The notes under the pieces were generated by a model. It saw only the letters and a list, made by a program, of their open reading frames with translations. It made no database searches and was not told the origin of the DNA. Made by a program: the position numbers and the translations under genes. From Pseudoalteromonas sp. P1-9 (lineage in GTDB: Bacteria; Pseudomonadota; Gammaproteobacteria; Enterobacterales; Alteromonadaceae), in NCBI RefSeq assembly GCF_001399975.1, contig NZ_LKBD01000002.1, forward strand, positions 62,001 to 126,000: a stretch of 64,000 bases of DNA, in the 5' to 3' direction. Shown here one piece after another: positions 43,327 through 55,530 of this stretch (the stretch's first letter is position 1; the number at the start of each line of letters is the position of its first letter).

Positions 43327-43414
43327 TGGATTAGTGTTAAAACCTGCAACTTGCCGAATAGTCATATTCTTGCCACAATAAACACCCTTTGAAAATAATA
43401 ATTAACGGCTCAGC

Positions 43415-44491
43415 GTGTTAAAGAAGCTTCAGTTTTTGCTTACTCCTATTTTGTTAGGACTTGGTTTTGCCTTTATCTACCTATTGGTATTTTCACCAGA
43501 ATTATTGCGTGAACAGCTTTCAGCAAATAAAGCGCCACTTAATGCTAGCCATTTAAGTTTTGCTAACGCGGTAAAAGCCGCATCGCCTGCTGTTGTGAAC
43601 ATATATTCAGAATCAGTTAGCAATCGCCCTCGCAGCCTGCGCCCATCAACGCCTGTAAGAGAGCTTGGCTCTGGCATTATCATGTCCAAAAAAGGCTATA
43701 TTCTCACTAACTATCACGTAATTAATAACGCAGACCAAATTTTAGTTGTACTAAACGATGGCCGACAATTTACTGATGTACAGCTTATTGGCTTTGACGT
43801 ACCTACGGATTTAGCATTGTTAAAAATAACCGCTGAACATCTACCGGAAATCCCAACCAATAACGACTTTATCCCACAAGTGGGCGACGTCATTTTAGCA
43901 ATTGGTAATCCATTAAACTTGGGCCAAACAATTACGCAAGGCATTATTAGTGCCACCGACAAAACTAATATTGCGCAAACCCGCCATACCCGATTTTTAC
44001 AAATGGATGCCGCGGTTAATACCGGTAATTCGGGTGGAGCAGTGATTAATACCAACGGTACACTAGTGGGCATTACCTCAGCTAAGTTTAAGCATGCGCG
44101 CAATTTAGAAGTGCAAGGTATTTTCTTTGCTGTGCCCTACTCGCTTGCCAAAGAAGTGATGGATAAAATAATTAAGTATGGCCGTGTTATTCGTGGCTAT
44201 ATTGGCTTTGATGCAGACCCTGTCGATAGTTCAGGTCGTTTTGTGAGAAACAATCACACTCCTGTATATGGCATGCGCATTGCTCGCCTCGACCCGTTGG
44301 GCCCTGCATGGCAAGCAGGCTTTGAACTCAACGATATCGTGACAAAAATCGATGGTAAAAAAGTCGTGAATACCAATACAACATTGGAATTAGTAACGAA
44401 CACACCTCCAGGTAGCGTATTAAACTTTACAATTATTCGTGAAGGTAAAGTTATTGAAGTGCCAGTCACTGTTGGTGAGTTACAGTTCTAA
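43415..44491 (+). CDS. degS: DegS, inner-membrane site-1 protease of the sigma-E response
   Basis: The protein has 358 residues. An N-terminal membrane anchor (FLLTPILLGLGFAFIYLLVF) precedes the protease domain with His (TNYHVINNAD), Asp (TDLALLKI) and Ser (GNSGGAVI). One PDZ domain at the C-terminus senses outer-membrane protein C-termini. DegS starts the cleavage of the anti-sigma factor RseA. It starts at GTG 43415, and a bidirectional terminator follows. Confidence 0.95.
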   Translation: MLKKLQFLLTPILLGLGFAFIYLLVFSPELLREQLSANKAPLNASHLSFANAVKAASPAVVNIYSESVSNRPRSLRPSTPVRELGSGIIMSKKGYILTNYHVINNADQILVVLNDGRQFTDVQLIGFDVPTDLALLKITAEHLPEIPTNNDFIPQVGDVILAIGNPLNLGQTITQGIISATDKTNIAQTRHTRFLQMDAAVNTGNSGGAVINTNGTLVGITSAKFKHARNLEVQGIFFAVPYSLAKEVMDKIIKYGRVIRGYIGFDADPVDSSGRFVRNNHTPVYGMRIARLDPLGPAWQAGFELNDIVTKIDGKKVVNTNTTLELVTNTPPGSVLNFTIIREGKVIEVPVTVGELQF

Positions 44492-44511
44492 AATAGTAGC
44501 TTTATAAAACA

Positions 44512-44537
44512 AAAAGGCCGCATATGCGGCCTTTTTT
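44512..44537. terminator. Bidirectional terminator between degS and murA
   Basis: AAAGGCCGCATATGCGGCCTTT is a full palindrome with A and T runs on each side, between converging genes. Confidence 0.92.
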
Positions 44538-44559
44538 GATTCTTCAATAATCTAGGTGA

Positions 44560-45819
<1,260 letters not shown>

Positions 45820-45828
45820 TTATGCCAC

Positions 45829-46083
45829 CTATAGCATCATCAATTTGCGATCACGTTCCCATTGTTCTGGCGTGTAGGCTTTAATTGATACGGCATGCAT
45901 TGTGCCGTCAGAAATCTTTTCCATTAATGGTGCGTAAACCATTTGCTGCTGCTTAACGCGCGACGCGCCAGCAAAACACTCACCTACAACAATCAGTTCA
46001 TAATGACTGCCTTCGGCTTTTACTTTAATAAAATCAAGCGATAATGCTTGCGATAAAATATCTTCGACTTGTTTAGGATCCAT
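45829..46083 (-). CDS. ibaG: IbaG, BolA-family protein
   Basis: The protein has 84 residues and the BolA fold, with LIVVGECFAGASRVKQQQMVYAPL and MHAVSIKAYTPEQW. IbaG responds to acid and, with a monothiol glutaredoxin, handles Fe-S clusters. Its place between mlaB and murA is conserved in gammaproteobacteria. Confidence 0.95.
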   Translation of the reverse strand: MDPKQVEDILSQALSLDFIKVKAEGSHYELIVVGECFAGASRVKQQQMVYAPLMEKISDGTMHAVSIKAYTPEQWERDRKLMML

Positions 46084-46088
46084 TAACT

Positions 46089-46373
46089 CTACTCAAATAA
46101 ATTCTCTACGTGACCCAATTGCATTAGCTTTTTGAGTTGCTCAGGTAAGTGGACAAGTTTAAGGCTTATATTGTTCCGTTGCAATTGTGAGAAATTATAG
46201 ATGAGCCAAGCAAGGCCTGCAGTGTCAACTTTAGCAACCTCGCTCAAGTCGAGCGTTAGGGTTGATTGAGTTGGAACTTTGGGTAGTTTAACACTCGGTA
46301 CTGAGTAGCGATTAAGCTCGCCACTCAATACATAAGTTGTGTCATCAACCGCTTTTAACGTAAGTAAAGACAT
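46089..46373 (-). CDS. mlaB: MlaB, STAS-domain subunit of the Mla ABC transporter
   Basis: The protein has 94 residues and a single STAS domain, with LDLSEVAKVDTAGLAWLIY at its core. It binds MlaF in the cytoplasm and is needed for assembly and activity of the MlaFEDB complex. Confidence 0.92.
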   Translation of the reverse strand: MSLLTLKAVDDTTYVLSGELNRYSVPSVKLPKVPTQSTLTLDLSEVAKVDTAGLAWLIYNFSQLQRNNISLKLVHLPEQLKKLMQLGHVENLFE

Positions 46374-46376
46374 TAC

Positions 46377-47036
46377 TTATTCACCAGCAAATTGCACTGG
46401 CAACTTGCTCTTTTTATCTAGCATATCAATTACGTAACCAAGGCCCTCTGTACGCAAAATACCGTGAAACTCTGATTGCTTAGCATCTAATAAGCTAATG
46501 CCTTCAGGTAACATATCGAAACCTTTCCATTCGCCTGATTTAGTTTTGCGTACTTTAAAGTCGATGTTGATATCTGGCTTACCTGATTCAACAATTTTAG
46601 TTTTAACAAGCACTAACTTATCGTCTGAAAAGTCTTGAGCTGGTGCAAATTCTACTTCTTGACCACGATATTGCGTAAAAATACCCGCATAAGACGTAAT
46701 TAAGTATTCGCGAAATACATCAATAAAGCGTTTAAGGTTTTCAATTTCCGCCTTTTGCTGTTCTTTATCTTTAATATTACGCACTTTAGAAATATAGCTA
46801 CCAAGCACACGCTGCGCCGCATAACGATAATCGATATAAGGAAGTAGTTCTTGCTCAACCACTACTTTTAAATGGTTTTTATCTTGTTCAATAATCGCTT
46901 TATCTTGAGTGATACGAGCAAAGGTATTCTCCGCAACCGTTCTCACCATTAAATACGGGTTACTTTCATCCACTTCTTTAGCAACTGATACACTCGATGC
47001 CAATACCAGTAAAATCGCAAATAAATATTTCATCAT
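46377..47036 (-). CDS. mlaC: MlaC, periplasmic phospholipid shuttle
   Basis: The protein has 219 residues. A signal peptide (MMKYLFAILLVLASSVSVA) precedes the Ttg2/MlaC fold with LLPYIDYRYAAQRVLG and FREYLITSYAGIFTQY. It carries phospholipids between the outer-membrane MlaA complex and the inner-membrane MlaFEDB. No mlaA is in this window. Confidence 0.95.
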   Translation of the reverse strand: MMKYLFAILLVLASSVSVAKEVDESNPYLMVRTVAENTFARITQDKAIIEQDKNHLKVVVEQELLPYIDYRYAAQRVLGSYISKVRNIKDKEQQKAEIENLKRFIDVFREYLITSYAGIFTQYRGQEVEFAPAQDFSDDKLVLVKTKIVESGKPDINIDFKVRKTKSGEWKGFDMLPEGISLLDAKQSEFHGILRTEGLGYVIDMLDKKSKLPVQFAGE

Positions 47037-47056
47037 CTTAACTATTACAATCCTAA

Positions 47057-47572
47057 TTAATCGTTACTTTGGTTAAACAAAAACTGACCAATAAGCTCTT
47101 CCAATACCAGAGCTGATTTCGTATCAGTAATAAAGTCACCATCTTTTAAAACCTTTACTTCTTCGAGGCCAAACATTTCACTTAGTTCATCCTCACCATT
47201 CATATCTTTGTGCGCAATCACACCTGGGTTAATACCTAAATACTGCTCACCAAGAATGCCTGAAGTTAATATATTGACCGACGTAGTCTCGGTAAAATTG
47301 CTGTATTCTGTCGCAATTTTCATGTGCACAACAGGCACATAGTCCGTAGGGTCTAAATTAATTGCTTCTACACGACCCACTACAACACCACCCACCTTGA
47401 TTGGTGAACGCACTTTAAGTGAGCCTATATTGTCGAATTTTGCATAAAGGCTGTAAGTATCGCCGTTGCCGCTCATTCCCGCATTTGCTACCTTAAGTGC
47501 CAGCATCACAATTGCTGCTATACCTAAACTAACGAAAAAGCCTACTAATATTTCAATTTTCTTCGAATTCAT
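47057..47572 (-). CDS. mlaD: MlaD, MCE-domain subunit of the Mla transporter
   Basis: The protein has 171 residues. One N-terminal membrane helix (ILVGFFVSLGIAAIVMLALKVA) precedes an MCE domain with YAKFDNIGSLKVRSPIKVGGVVVGRVEAI. It forms the hexameric periplasmic ring through which lipids pass. Confidence 0.96.
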   Translation of the reverse strand: MNSKKIEILVGFFVSLGIAAIVMLALKVANAGMSGNGDTYSLYAKFDNIGSLKVRSPIKVGGVVVGRVEAINLDPTDYVPVVHMKIATEYSNFTETTSVNILTSGILGEQYLGINPGVIAHKDMNGEDELSEMFGLEEVKVLKDGDFITDTKSALVLEELIGQFLFNQSND

Positions 47573-47582
47573 TTTTTACCCT

Positions 47583-48362
47583 TTACGCGCCAAACATAAT
47601 TGCTGTTAGCACAAAATCTAATCCCAAAACTGCCAATGATGACTGCACTACGGTTTCTGTTGTTGCTTTACTAATACCTTCAGAAGTTGGTACACAATCG
47701 TAGCCTTTATAAAGTGCAATCCAAGTCACAACAAAGGCAAATACCACGGCTTTAATTGCGCCATTTAAAATGTCTTTTTCAAACGATACTTGTGCCTGCA
47801 TAATTGACCAAAAACTACCTGAATCCACACCAAGCCAATCAACACCAACAATATGTGCACCAAGAATCGCTACCGCCGAGAAAATCATCGCAAGCAACGG
47901 CATACTAATCATGCCTGCCCAAAAACGTGGCGCAATCACACGTTTTAGGGGATCTACAGCCATCATTTCTAAACTAGTCAACTGTTCTGTTGCCTTCATT
48001 AAACCGATTTCGGCAGTTAATGCACTGCCTGCGCGACCAGCAAATAACAATGCCGTTACTACTGGGCCTAACTCTCGCAATAAGCTCAGCGCAACCAATG
48101 GGCCTAGGCTGTCTTCAGCACCGTAATCCACCAATACTGTGTAGCCTTGTAACGCCAATACCATGCCGATAAAAAGGCCTGAAACTAAAATAATAATCAG
48201 TGATAAAAAGCCAACCATATAAAGTTGCTTTATCAATAATGGTGTGCCCTTTTTGAAATTTGGCACACTAAAAATAGCGCCTAACAACATAATTAGCGCA
48301 CGGCCTATGCCTGCTAGTGTGTCTAGTGTATTGCGGCCGATTGTTTGAATAGTATTAACCAC
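47583..48362 (-). CDS. mlaE: MlaE, permease subunit of the Mla transporter
   Basis: The protein has 259 residues and five to six membrane helices. It has the family segments [26 protein letters not shown] and [22 protein letters not shown]. Its 5' end overlaps the end of mlaF by eight bases. Confidence 0.96.
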   Translation of the reverse strand: MVNTIQTIGRNTLDTLAGIGRALIMLLGAIFSVPNFKKGTPLLIKQLYMVGFLSLIIILVSGLFIGMVLALQGYTVLVDYGAEDSLGPLVALSLLRELGPVVTALLFAGRAGSALTAEIGLMKATEQLTSLEMMAVDPLKRVIAPRFWAGMISMPLLAMIFSAVAILGAHIVGVDWLGVDSGSFWSIMQAQVSFEKDILNGAIKAVVFAFVVTWIALYKGYDCVPTSEGISKATTETVVQSSLAVLGLDFVLTAIMFGA

Positions 48363-49164
48363 GTTCGCTTCCCATTAATAAATCTTGTTCGTATGGCGCA
48401 GCATCAAAGTGGAATGGCACAGGGCCATCAGATAGCCCTTGTAAAAACTGTTGAACTAACGGCGATTTTGACTGAGCGACCTGTTCAGGTGAACCTTCGC
48501 CAATCACTCCTTTATCCGCTAAAATCACGACATGATCCGCAATACTCATCACCTCTGTCACATCGTGCGTTACTACCAAAGAAGTGATATTAAGTGTTTG
48601 GTTTAATGATTTGATTAACTTAACTAACACGCCCATTGAGATTGGATCTTGGCCCGCAAAAGGTTCATCGTACATGATTAATTCAGGGTCGAGTGCAATT
48701 GCCCGAGCCAGTGCCGCACGCCTTGCCATACCACCTGAAAGTTCTGACGGCATTAAGTCACGCGCGCCACGTAACCCAACCGCTTCTAATTTCATTAATA
48801 CGATAATACGGATAACATCTTCTGACAGTTTAGTATGTTCACGAAGTGGAAAAGCAATATTGTCAAACACGCTCATATCAGTGAATAGAGCGCCGCTTTG
48901 AAATAACATACTCATACGTTCACGCGCTTGGTATAACTCGCTGCGTGACATTTTCGGAATGCTTTCACCTGAAAACAAAATGTCGCCTGAATCGGGTTTC
49001 AGCTGACCACCAATCAAACGCAACATGGTTGTTTTACCAATACCACTTGGTCCCATTATCGCGGTGATTTTTCCTGTAGGAACGCTAAAGCTCATGTTTT
49101 GATAAATCACTCTATCGCCACGAGAAAAGGTAACGTCCTTTATTTCAACTAAACTTTGCGACAA
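48355..49164 (-). CDS. mlaF: MlaF, ATPase subunit of the Mla transporter
   Basis: The protein has 269 residues. Walker [10 protein letters not shown], signature [14 protein letters not shown] and Walker [15 protein letters not shown] are all intact. It powers phospholipid movement for outer-membrane lipid asymmetry. It is first in the operon, divergent from yrbG with 162 bases between. Confidence 0.96.
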   Translation of the reverse strand: MSQSLVEIKDVTFSRGDRVIYQNMSFSVPTGKITAIMGPSGIGKTTMLRLIGGQLKPDSGDILFSGESIPKMSRSELYQARERMSMLFQSGALFTDMSVFDNIAFPLREHTKLSEDVIRIIVLMKLEAVGLRGARDLMPSELSGGMARRAALARAIALDPELIMYDEPFAGQDPISMGVLVKLIKSLNQTLNITSLVVTHDVTEVMSIADHVVILADKGVIGEGSPEQVAQSKSPLVQQFLQGLSDGPVPFHFDAAPYEQDLLMGSERG

Positions 49165-49326
49165 GTCGCTCTCCTAGAATTAATTGCGCACTGTATTCTA
49201 AGCGTTTTAAAAATGTTGTGAAACCTATGAAAAAGTAAATATTTGTAATAACACTTACAAAAGCTGTGTTTTAAATCCAGATTTGATATTATTTGGTGTT
49301 ATCTAAATTTTGGTTTTTATTCAATA

Positions 49327-50310
49327 ATGTTGTTATCAATTGCTATTTTAATTGCAGGATTTGTCGGCTTAGTTTGGAGTGCGGATCGCTTTGTTTTTGG
49401 TGCGGCTGCACTGGCAAAGAACTATGGTATTCCAACATTAATTATTGGTTTAACAATTGTCGCGATGGGCTCATCGGCACCAGAGATGATGGTATCGGCG
49501 CAAGCGGCGCTAGCAAAACAAACAGACACTGCTGTCGGTAACGCGGTTGGTTCAAATATTACTAATATTCTGCTAGTACTTGGTATTACTGCACTGTTGC
49601 GCCCGCTGAGTGTGTCATCGAGTACGCTAAAACGTGAAATGCCAGTCGTAATGCTAGTATCCCTTGGTGCTTGGTACATTTTATCGGACAACTATTTAGC
49701 ATTTGGTGAAGGTGTTGCACTGATGGTGAGTTTCTTCATTTTTATTGCTGCAGTGACCATTATCTCGGTAAAACAAAGCAAAGCAGCCAATGCCGAACAC
49801 GATCCCTTCGTTGACGAAGCCTGTGACGAAGTGCCTGACAATGTACGCACACCGATTGCGCTTATGTGGTTAGTTATCGGCATGGCGATTTTACCTATCA
49901 GTTCACATTTTATTATTGAATCAGCAACCGACATTGCCAAACTATTTGGTATTAGCGATTTGGTGATTGGCCTAACTATTATTGCAATTGGTACCAGCCT
50001 CCCTGAACTTGCGGCATGTGTTGCTGGCGTACTTAAAAATGAAGACGACTTAGCGCTAGGCAACATTATTGGCTCAAATATCTTTAACCTGTTAGCGGTA
50101 TTGTCGCTTGCGGGCATTATTAATCCATCAAGCGTTGATCCTGCAGTATCAAGCCGCGATATCTTAATTATGTTAGGTGCAACAGCAGCACTTATTGCAA
50201 TGAGTTTGAGTATTCGCGGTTCACGCCGTATTAATCGTGTTGAAGGCGGTTTGTTGTTAGCTGCCTTTTTAGGATATCAATACCTTATTTTCTCAACAGT
50301 AAGCGCTTAA
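49327..50310 (+). CDS. yrbG: YrbG-type K+-independent Na+/Ca2+ exchanger family protein
   Basis: The protein has 327 residues and ten membrane helices in two inverted halves. Each half has the exchanger motif (GSSAPEMMVS and GTSLPELAACV). It is predicted to exchange Ca2+ for Na+ or H+ at the inner membrane. Its place between mlaF and kdsD matches the E. coli order. The start ATG 49327 has only a weak ribosome site. Confidence 0.93.
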   Translation: MLLSIAILIAGFVGLVWSADRFVFGAAALAKNYGIPTLIIGLTIVAMGSSAPEMMVSAQAALAKQTDTAVGNAVGSNITNILLVLGITALLRPLSVSSSTLKREMPVVMLVSLGAWYILSDNYLAFGEGVALMVSFFIFIAAVTIISVKQSKAANAEHDPFVDEACDEVPDNVRTPIALMWLVIGMAILPISSHFIIESATDIAKLFGISDLVIGLTIIAIGTSLPELAACVAGVLKNEDDLALGNIIGSNIFNLLAVLSLAGIINPSSVDPAVSSRDILIMLGATAALIAMSLSIRGSRRINRVEGGLLLAAFLGYQYLIFSTVSA

Positions 50311-50319
50311 GGCAAAGTC

Positions 50320-51282
50320 ATGAACTTTATTGCTCGCGGTAAACGCGTTTTAGAAATCGAAAAAAATGCCATTGAGCAACTCGCTCAATATATTAACGAT
50401 GACTTTAGCAATGCGTGTCAGTTGATGTATGACTGCAAAGGCCGTGTTATTGTCATTGGTATGGGAAAATCAGGCCATATCGGTAATAAAATAGCGGCGA
50501 CGCTTGCAAGCACAGGCACCCCAGCTTTTTTTGTCCACCCAGGCGAAGCAAGTCACGGCGACTTAGGCATGATCACACAAGATGATGTGCTATTGATGAT
50601 CTCTAATTCAGGTGAAACCGCAGAAGTGATTAACCTGATCCCCGTTATTAAACGCATTGGTGCAAAAATCGTGGGTATGAGTGGCAAACAACACTCAACT
50701 CTTGCACAACAATCAGATGTACACATCTCTATTGCCATTTCCGAAGAAGCCTGCCCTTTAGGACTCGCACCAACAGCAAGTACCACTGCAACCTTAGCAA
50801 TGGGTGATGCAATTGCTGTTGCACTACTTGAAGAAAAAGGCTTTACCGCCGATGATTTTGCTTTATCACACCCTGGCGGCAGTTTAGGAAAGCGCCTATT
50901 GTTGATGCTTAAAGATGTTATGCATCAAGGCGAAGCATTACCTGTGGTCGCCGAAAACACAACGGTTAAAAACGCTCTGTTAGAAATGACAGCTAAAGGG
51001 CTTGGTATGACAGCCGTTGTCGACAATAACGGATTGCTTTCAGGTATTTTTACCGATGGTGACCTGCGCCGAATTTTAGAACAACGCATTGATATTCACG
51101 CTACAGCTATTTCAGAAGTGATGACTAAACAGTGCACAACAGCAAATGAATCGATGCTTGCTGCTGAAGCCTTAAACATAATGGAACAAAAGAAAATAAA
51201 CGGTTTGCTTGTAGTTGACCAGCAACAACAGCCAATTGGCGCACTTAATATGCAGGATTTACTTAAGGCAGGTGTTTTATGA
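50320..51282 (+). CDS. kdsD: Arabinose-5-phosphate isomerase (Kdo pathway)
   Basis: The protein has 320 residues. The SIS domain has VIGMGKSGHIGNKIAATLAST and HPGEASHGDLGMI, and two CBS domains follow (about 205-320). It converts ribulose-5-phosphate to arabinose-5-phosphate, the first step to Kdo of LPS. It overlaps kdsC by four bases. Confidence 0.96.
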   Translation: MNFIARGKRVLEIEKNAIEQLAQYINDDFSNACQLMYDCKGRVIVIGMGKSGHIGNKIAATLASTGTPAFFVHPGEASHGDLGMITQDDVLLMISNSGETAEVINLIPVIKRIGAKIVGMSGKQHSTLAQQSDVHISIAISEEACPLGLAPTASTTATLAMGDAIAVALLEEKGFTADDFALSHPGGSLGKRLLLMLKDVMHQGEALPVVAENTTVKNALLEMTAKGLGMTAVVDNNGLLSGIFTDGDLRRILEQRIDIHATAISEVMTKQCTTANESMLAAEALNIMEQKKINGLLVVDQQQQPIGALNMQDLLKAGVL

Positions 51283-51851
51283 GTTTAACTGCCTCACAGC
51301 AGCTTTTTAACGAATTATATGCACAAACCAGCGCTGACGTATTTGCAAAAGCAAGCAAGATTAAACTGTTGATTTGTGATATCGATGGCGTATTTTCTGA
51401 TGGTCGCATTTACCTTGGTAATGATGGCGAAGAACTAAAAGCATTTCATACTAAAGATGGTTTTGGTATTAAGTCGCTTATCAATAGTGGCGTACAGGTT
51501 GCGGTAATTACCGGGCGCAACTCAAAGATTGTGGAAAACCGCATGGAAAGCCTTACTGTTCAGCATATCTATCAAGGGCAAGAAGATAAAATAGTCGCTT
51601 TTAATAACTTAAAACACGCGTTATCACTTGATAACGAAAACATTGCTTATATTGGCGACGATAGTCCTGATTTACCCGTAATGGAATTAGTTGGCTTTGC
51701 TGTCGCAACCAATGATGCTCACCCTCTGGTAAAGCGCATCGCTGATTATAAAACTACCATGCTAGGCGGTTTTGGCGCAGTAAGAGAACTGACCGATTTA
51801 ATTATGCTGAGCCAAAACAAAAAACTTAGCCACGCAGGCAGTAGCAGCTAA
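51279..51851 (+). CDS. kdsC: Kdo-8-phosphate phosphatase (HAD family)
   Basis: The protein has 190 residues. It has the HAD motif LLICDIDGVFSDGRIYLGNDGEELKAF (short C0-type, no cap) and the later IAYIGDDSPDLPVM acid pair. It releases phosphate from Kdo-8-P. It overlaps both neighbours. Confidence 0.96.
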   Translation: MSLTASQQLFNELYAQTSADVFAKASKIKLLICDIDGVFSDGRIYLGNDGEELKAFHTKDGFGIKSLINSGVQVAVITGRNSKIVENRMESLTVQHIYQGQEDKIVAFNNLKHALSLDNENIAYIGDDSPDLPVMELVGFAVATNDAHPLVKRIADYKTTMLGGFGAVRELTDLIMLSQNKKLSHAGSSS

Positions 51852-52402
51852 TGTCGGCGCGTATTGCACTTACTATACTTTTCACCATTGCTATGGTTTG
51901 GCTTTGGCTGCCTTACTTCTTTACTCCTAAAGAACCAAAGCCGATTGTTGAAAACGTTGCCAGTATTCCTGATTACATTGCAACCGACTTAAAACAAACC
52001 AACTTTAATGAATCTGGTACTGTTAGCCATAAAGTGATGGCGCGAAAAATGTCGATGTATCAAGATTTAGGGTTTACCCACTTTGAAAAACCGCAATTTA
52101 CTATTTTTTCAGAGCAAGGTGTGTGGCAGCTCACAGCCGATGAGGCCACGCTCTACAATAACGAAAAGCTTATTTTGGAACAAAACGTTATTGCCAAAAG
52201 TCTAACGCCAAATATCATGCTCAATACAATTGAAGCGGCAAGTGTAGAATATTTAATTAATAGCAAACTAATGACTTCTCAATCCGAAGTAAAAATGACA
52301 GGTCCGGGACTTGAAATTAAAGGACAAGGCCTCAATGCTAATTTAGAAGAGCAAGTTATTAAGTTAATAAACCATACAAAGACCACTTATTATGACCAAT
52401 AA
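51851..52402 (+). CDS. lptC: LptC, inner-membrane LPS export protein
   Basis: The protein has 183 residues. One N-terminal membrane helix (IALTILFTIAMVWLWLPYFF) precedes a periplasmic beta-jellyroll, with LYNNEKLILEQNVIAKS and MTGPGLEIKGQGLNANL. It receives LPS from LptB2FG and passes it to LptA. It overlaps kdsC by one base and lptA by 11. Confidence 0.95.
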   Translation: MSARIALTILFTIAMVWLWLPYFFTPKEPKPIVENVASIPDYIATDLKQTNFNESGTVSHKVMARKMSMYQDLGFTHFEKPQFTIFSEQGVWQLTADEATLYNNEKLILEQNVIAKSLTPNIMLNTIEAASVEYLINSKLMTSQSEVKMTGPGLEIKGQGLNANLEEQVIKLINHTKTTYYDQ

Positions 52403-52922
52403 CATGACGAAATTACTGTCAATCGCTGGACTAGCTTTCACTTTGTGTATCACAAGTGGACACGCTATCGCTGAGCAGATCAAACTTAAGCACCCACTTG
52501 AGATTGACGCCGATGAGCAAGCTGCTCGCTTAAAAGAAAATGTCGGTATTTTTCGCCATAATGTACAAATTAAGCATGGCAATATGACCATCACCGCCGA
52601 TTACCTTGAAGCACATAAACGAGCTGAATTAGGAGATAACCAGCAATTACTTATTGCCAGTGGTGATCCGGTAAAATTTAGTGCTGAACAAGAAGATGGA
52701 ACAATCATTGTCGCAAGTGCTAAAAAAGTCACTTACGATGTGGCTAAATCATTATTTACAATGTCTGGTGGCGCTAAATTTCAACAAAATGGCGACATGA
52801 TGTCAGCAGACACTATCATATACGATCGCGCAGCTGAAACGGTGACCTCTAAAAAAGCTGAAAACTCAAATAACCAAGTAAAAACCATCATCAATACGCA
52901 AAATGAACAAGGCGGACAATGA
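52392..52922 (+). CDS. lptA: LptA, periplasmic LPS bridge protein
   Basis: The protein has 176 residues. A signal peptide ([18 protein letters not shown]) precedes the OstA-like beta-jellyroll with [20 protein letters not shown]. It forms the LPS bridge across the periplasm. It overlaps lptB by four bases. Confidence 0.96.
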   Translation: MTNNMTKLLSIAGLAFTLCITSGHAIAEQIKLKHPLEIDADEQAARLKENVGIFRHNVQIKHGNMTITADYLEAHKRAELGDNQQLLIASGDPVKFSAEQEDGTIIVASAKKVTYDVAKSLFTMSGGAKFQQNGDMMSADTIIYDRAAETVTSKKAENSNNQVKTIINTQNEQGGQ

Positions 52923-53644
52923 GCACATTAATTGCCGAAAAGCTGGCTAAAAGTTACAAATCACGCCAAGTGGTAAAAAATGTTGGTTTAGAAGTGAAAG
53001 CTGGCAGCATTGTTGGTTTGCTTGGCCCTAACGGTGCTGGTAAAACTACGACCTTTTACATGATTGTTGGTTTAGTACCGAGCGACAATGGCGTAATTCG
53101 CATTGATGATAATGACATTACATTGCAACCAATGCATAGTCGCGCCCGTTTAGGTATTGGCTATTTACCGCAAGAATCATCGATTTTTAGAAAGCTTACC
53201 GTGTATCAAAACATCATGGCGATTTTAGAAACACGCAAAGAACTTAATCGTGTGCAACGTGAAGAAGCGCTCGATGATTTATTAGAAGAATTTAACATTG
53301 GCCATATTCGAGATTCACAAGGTATGGCATTGTCGGGTGGTGAACGTCGTCGTGTGGAAATTGCGCGGGCATTAGCCGCAAACCCCAAATTTATCCTGTT
53401 AGATGAACCTTTTGCTGGTGTTGATCCTATTTCAGTGATAGATATAAAGAAAATAATTGAGCATTTGAAAAATCGCGGTATTGGCGTATTAATAACTGAC
53501 CACAACGTGCGTGAAACCTTAGATGTATGTGAGAAAGCCTACATTGTTTCTCACGGCGAATTAATCGCATCAGGCACGGCCGAAGACGTTTTAAACAACC
53601 AAAAAGTACGCGATGTGTACCTAGGTGAACAATTCAGACTATAG
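52919..53644 (+). CDS. lptB: LptB, ATPase of the LPS export machine
   Basis: The protein has 241 residues, with Walker [10 protein letters not shown], signature [16 protein letters not shown] and Walker [14 protein letters not shown]. It drives LPS extraction with LptFG. It is followed by rpoN, the conserved gene order. Confidence 0.97.
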   Translation: MSTLIAEKLAKSYKSRQVVKNVGLEVKAGSIVGLLGPNGAGKTTTFYMIVGLVPSDNGVIRIDDNDITLQPMHSRARLGIGYLPQESSIFRKLTVYQNIMAILETRKELNRVQREEALDDLLEEFNIGHIRDSQGMALSGGERRRVEIARALAANPKFILLDEPFAGVDPISVIDIKKIIEHLKNRGIGVLITDHNVRETLDVCEKAYIVSHGELIASGTAEDVLNNQKVRDVYLGEQFRL

Positions 53645-53722
53645 TAATAGTTATAGGCCTTGAATTTGGAATTGAATTGTTAACTAGCGGCTTGAAATCG
53701 AAAGAAGGATTAGAATAACTAC

Positions 53723-55219
53723 ATGAAGCAATCTTTACAGCTTCGCCTTGGGCAGCAACTAACAATGACTCCACAATTGCAACAGGCTATTCGCCTGCTG
53801 CAACTGAGCACGTTAGATTTGCAGCAAGAAATTCAAGAAGCGCTTGACGCCAATCCTTTACTTGAAGAAGACATTGACTACAGTGACGATAAACAAAACA
53901 ACGAAAACACTGAGTCAAACAAAGACGAATCATTAAACGGCGATGATGTTGAAGCAGCGCCAAGCCAAAGTGAAATTGAATCAAGCGATGCACTTAGCAA
54001 CGAGAATATCTCTGAAGATTTAGCGATGGATGTGTCGTGGGATGATTATATCAGCGCCGCACCTGTTTCTGTCAGTAACGCCCCAGCTCCTGACAACGAT
54101 ACTGTATATCAAGGCTCTACCAGCGAATCATTGCAAGATTACTTGATGTGGCAATTACGCTTAACGCCGTTCAGCGACACCGACGAGATGATCGCAACCA
54201 CAATTGTTGAAGCGGTAGACGATTCGGGTTATTTAACACAAAGTAGCGAAGAAATTTTAGAAGCGGTACAGCAATCTGACGACCAAGAACAAATTGAACT
54301 AGACGAAGTTGAAGCTGTACTTAAACGCGTTCAACTCTTTGATCCTGTTGGTATTGCTGCCCGTTCGTTACAAGAATGTTTATTGATCCAGCTCAATCAG
54401 TACGACAAAAATACCCCTTGGCTAAATGAAACAAAGAGCGTAATCTCAAACCATATGGAACTTTTAGGATTACGTGATTATCGTACAATAATGAAGAAGG
54501 CAAAACTCAAAGAGCCTGAGTTAAAAGAAGTCTTAACATTAATACATAGCCTTAATCCAAAGCCAGCTGAAAGCATCATAAAAGAAGAGCCTGAATATGT
54601 GGTTCCCGATGTTTCAGTAAAGAAAATAAAAGGACGCTGGCGCGTTGATTTAAACAACGATAGCATGCCAAAGATCCGTGTGAATGAACAATATGCTGCG
54701 CTTACTCGCTCAATGAAATCAAGCACTGACAGCCAGTTTATTCGCAACCATTTGCAAGAGGCTAAATGGTTTATTAAAAGCTTAGAAAGTCGCAATGACA
54801 CTTTATTAAAAGTAGCCAATTGCATTGTTGAACAACAACAGGCATTCTTTGAATATGGTGACGAAGCAATGAAACCTATGGTTTTAAACGACGTTGCCGA
54901 AATGGTCGAGATGCATGAATCGACTATCTCGCGTGTAACAACGCAAAAATACATGCATACACCACGTGGCATTTACGAGCTTAAATACTTTTTTTCAAGC
55001 CACGTTAGCACGGAAAATGGGGGTGAGTGTTCATCTACCGCGATTCGAGCACTGATCAAAAAGCTAGTTGCGGCGGAGAATCCTGCTAAGCCATTAAGCG
55101 ATAGCAAGATTACCGATTTACTAGCAGAACAAGGAATTAAAGTGGCGCGACGCACTATCGCAAAATACCGTGAGTCGCTATCCATACCACCGTCTAATCA
55201 GCGCAAGAGCCTGATCTAG
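53723..55219 (+). CDS. rpoN: RNA polymerase sigma-54 factor
   Basis: The protein has 498 residues. The Gln-rich activator-interacting region I is at the N-terminus ([19 protein letters not shown]), followed by an acidic linker. The core-binding and helix-turn-helix region ([29 protein letters not shown]) and the C-terminal RpoN box [10 protein letters not shown] complete it. It directs transcription of nitrogen and other enhancer-dependent promoters. It begins the rpoN-hpf-ptsN-rapZ-ptsO cluster. Confidence 0.97.
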   Translation: MKQSLQLRLGQQLTMTPQLQQAIRLLQLSTLDLQQEIQEALDANPLLEEDIDYSDDKQNNENTESNKDESLNGDDVEAAPSQSEIESSDALSNENISEDLAMDVSWDDYISAAPVSVSNAPAPDNDTVYQGSTSESLQDYLMWQLRLTPFSDTDEMIATTIVEAVDDSGYLTQSSEEILEAVQQSDDQEQIELDEVEAVLKRVQLFDPVGIAARSLQECLLIQLNQYDKNTPWLNETKSVISNHMELLGLRDYRTIMKKAKLKEPELKEVLTLIHSLNPKPAESIIKEEPEYVVPDVSVKKIKGRWRVDLNNDSMPKIRVNEQYAALTRSMKSSTDSQFIRNHLQEAKWFIKSLESRNDTLLKVANCIVEQQQAFFEYGDEAMKPMVLNDVAEMVEMHESTISRVTTQKYMHTPRGIYELKYFFSSHVSTENGGECSSTAIRALIKKLVAAENPAKPLSDSKITDLLAEQGIKVARRTIAKYRESLSIPPSNQRKSLI

Positions 55220-55241
55220 ACCAAATAGAAGGAAAATGCTT

Positions 55242-55529
55242 ATGCAATTAAACTTAACAGGTCGTCACGTAGAAATTACTGATTCTTTAAGAGACTATGT
55301 CACTAACAAATTTGCAAAACTAGAGAGGCATTTTGATCACATAAATAACGTGCACGTTATTCTAGATGTTGAAAAGTTATCACAAAAAGCAGAAGCAACG
55401 ATGCACGTTAATGGCGGTGAACTGTTCGCATCTGAAGCACAACAAGATATGTATGCAGCAATCGATGGCTTGGTCGATAAACTAGACCGTCAAGTAATTA
55501 AGCACAAAGAGAAACTTTCTCGCCACTAA
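55242..55529 (+). CDS. hpf: Ribosome hibernation promoting factor
   Basis: The protein has 95 residues, starting MQLNLTGRHVEITDSLRDYV with the short HPF fold. It dimerises or inactivates 70S ribosomes in stationary phase. ATG 55242 is chosen over the ATG six bases upstream because the AAGGA site is better spaced and the family begins MQLN. Confidence 0.95.
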   Translation: MQLNLTGRHVEITDSLRDYVTNKFAKLERHFDHINNVHVILDVEKLSQKAEATMHVNGGELFASEAQQDMYAAIDGLVDKLDRQVIKHKEKLSRH

Positions 55530-55530
55530 A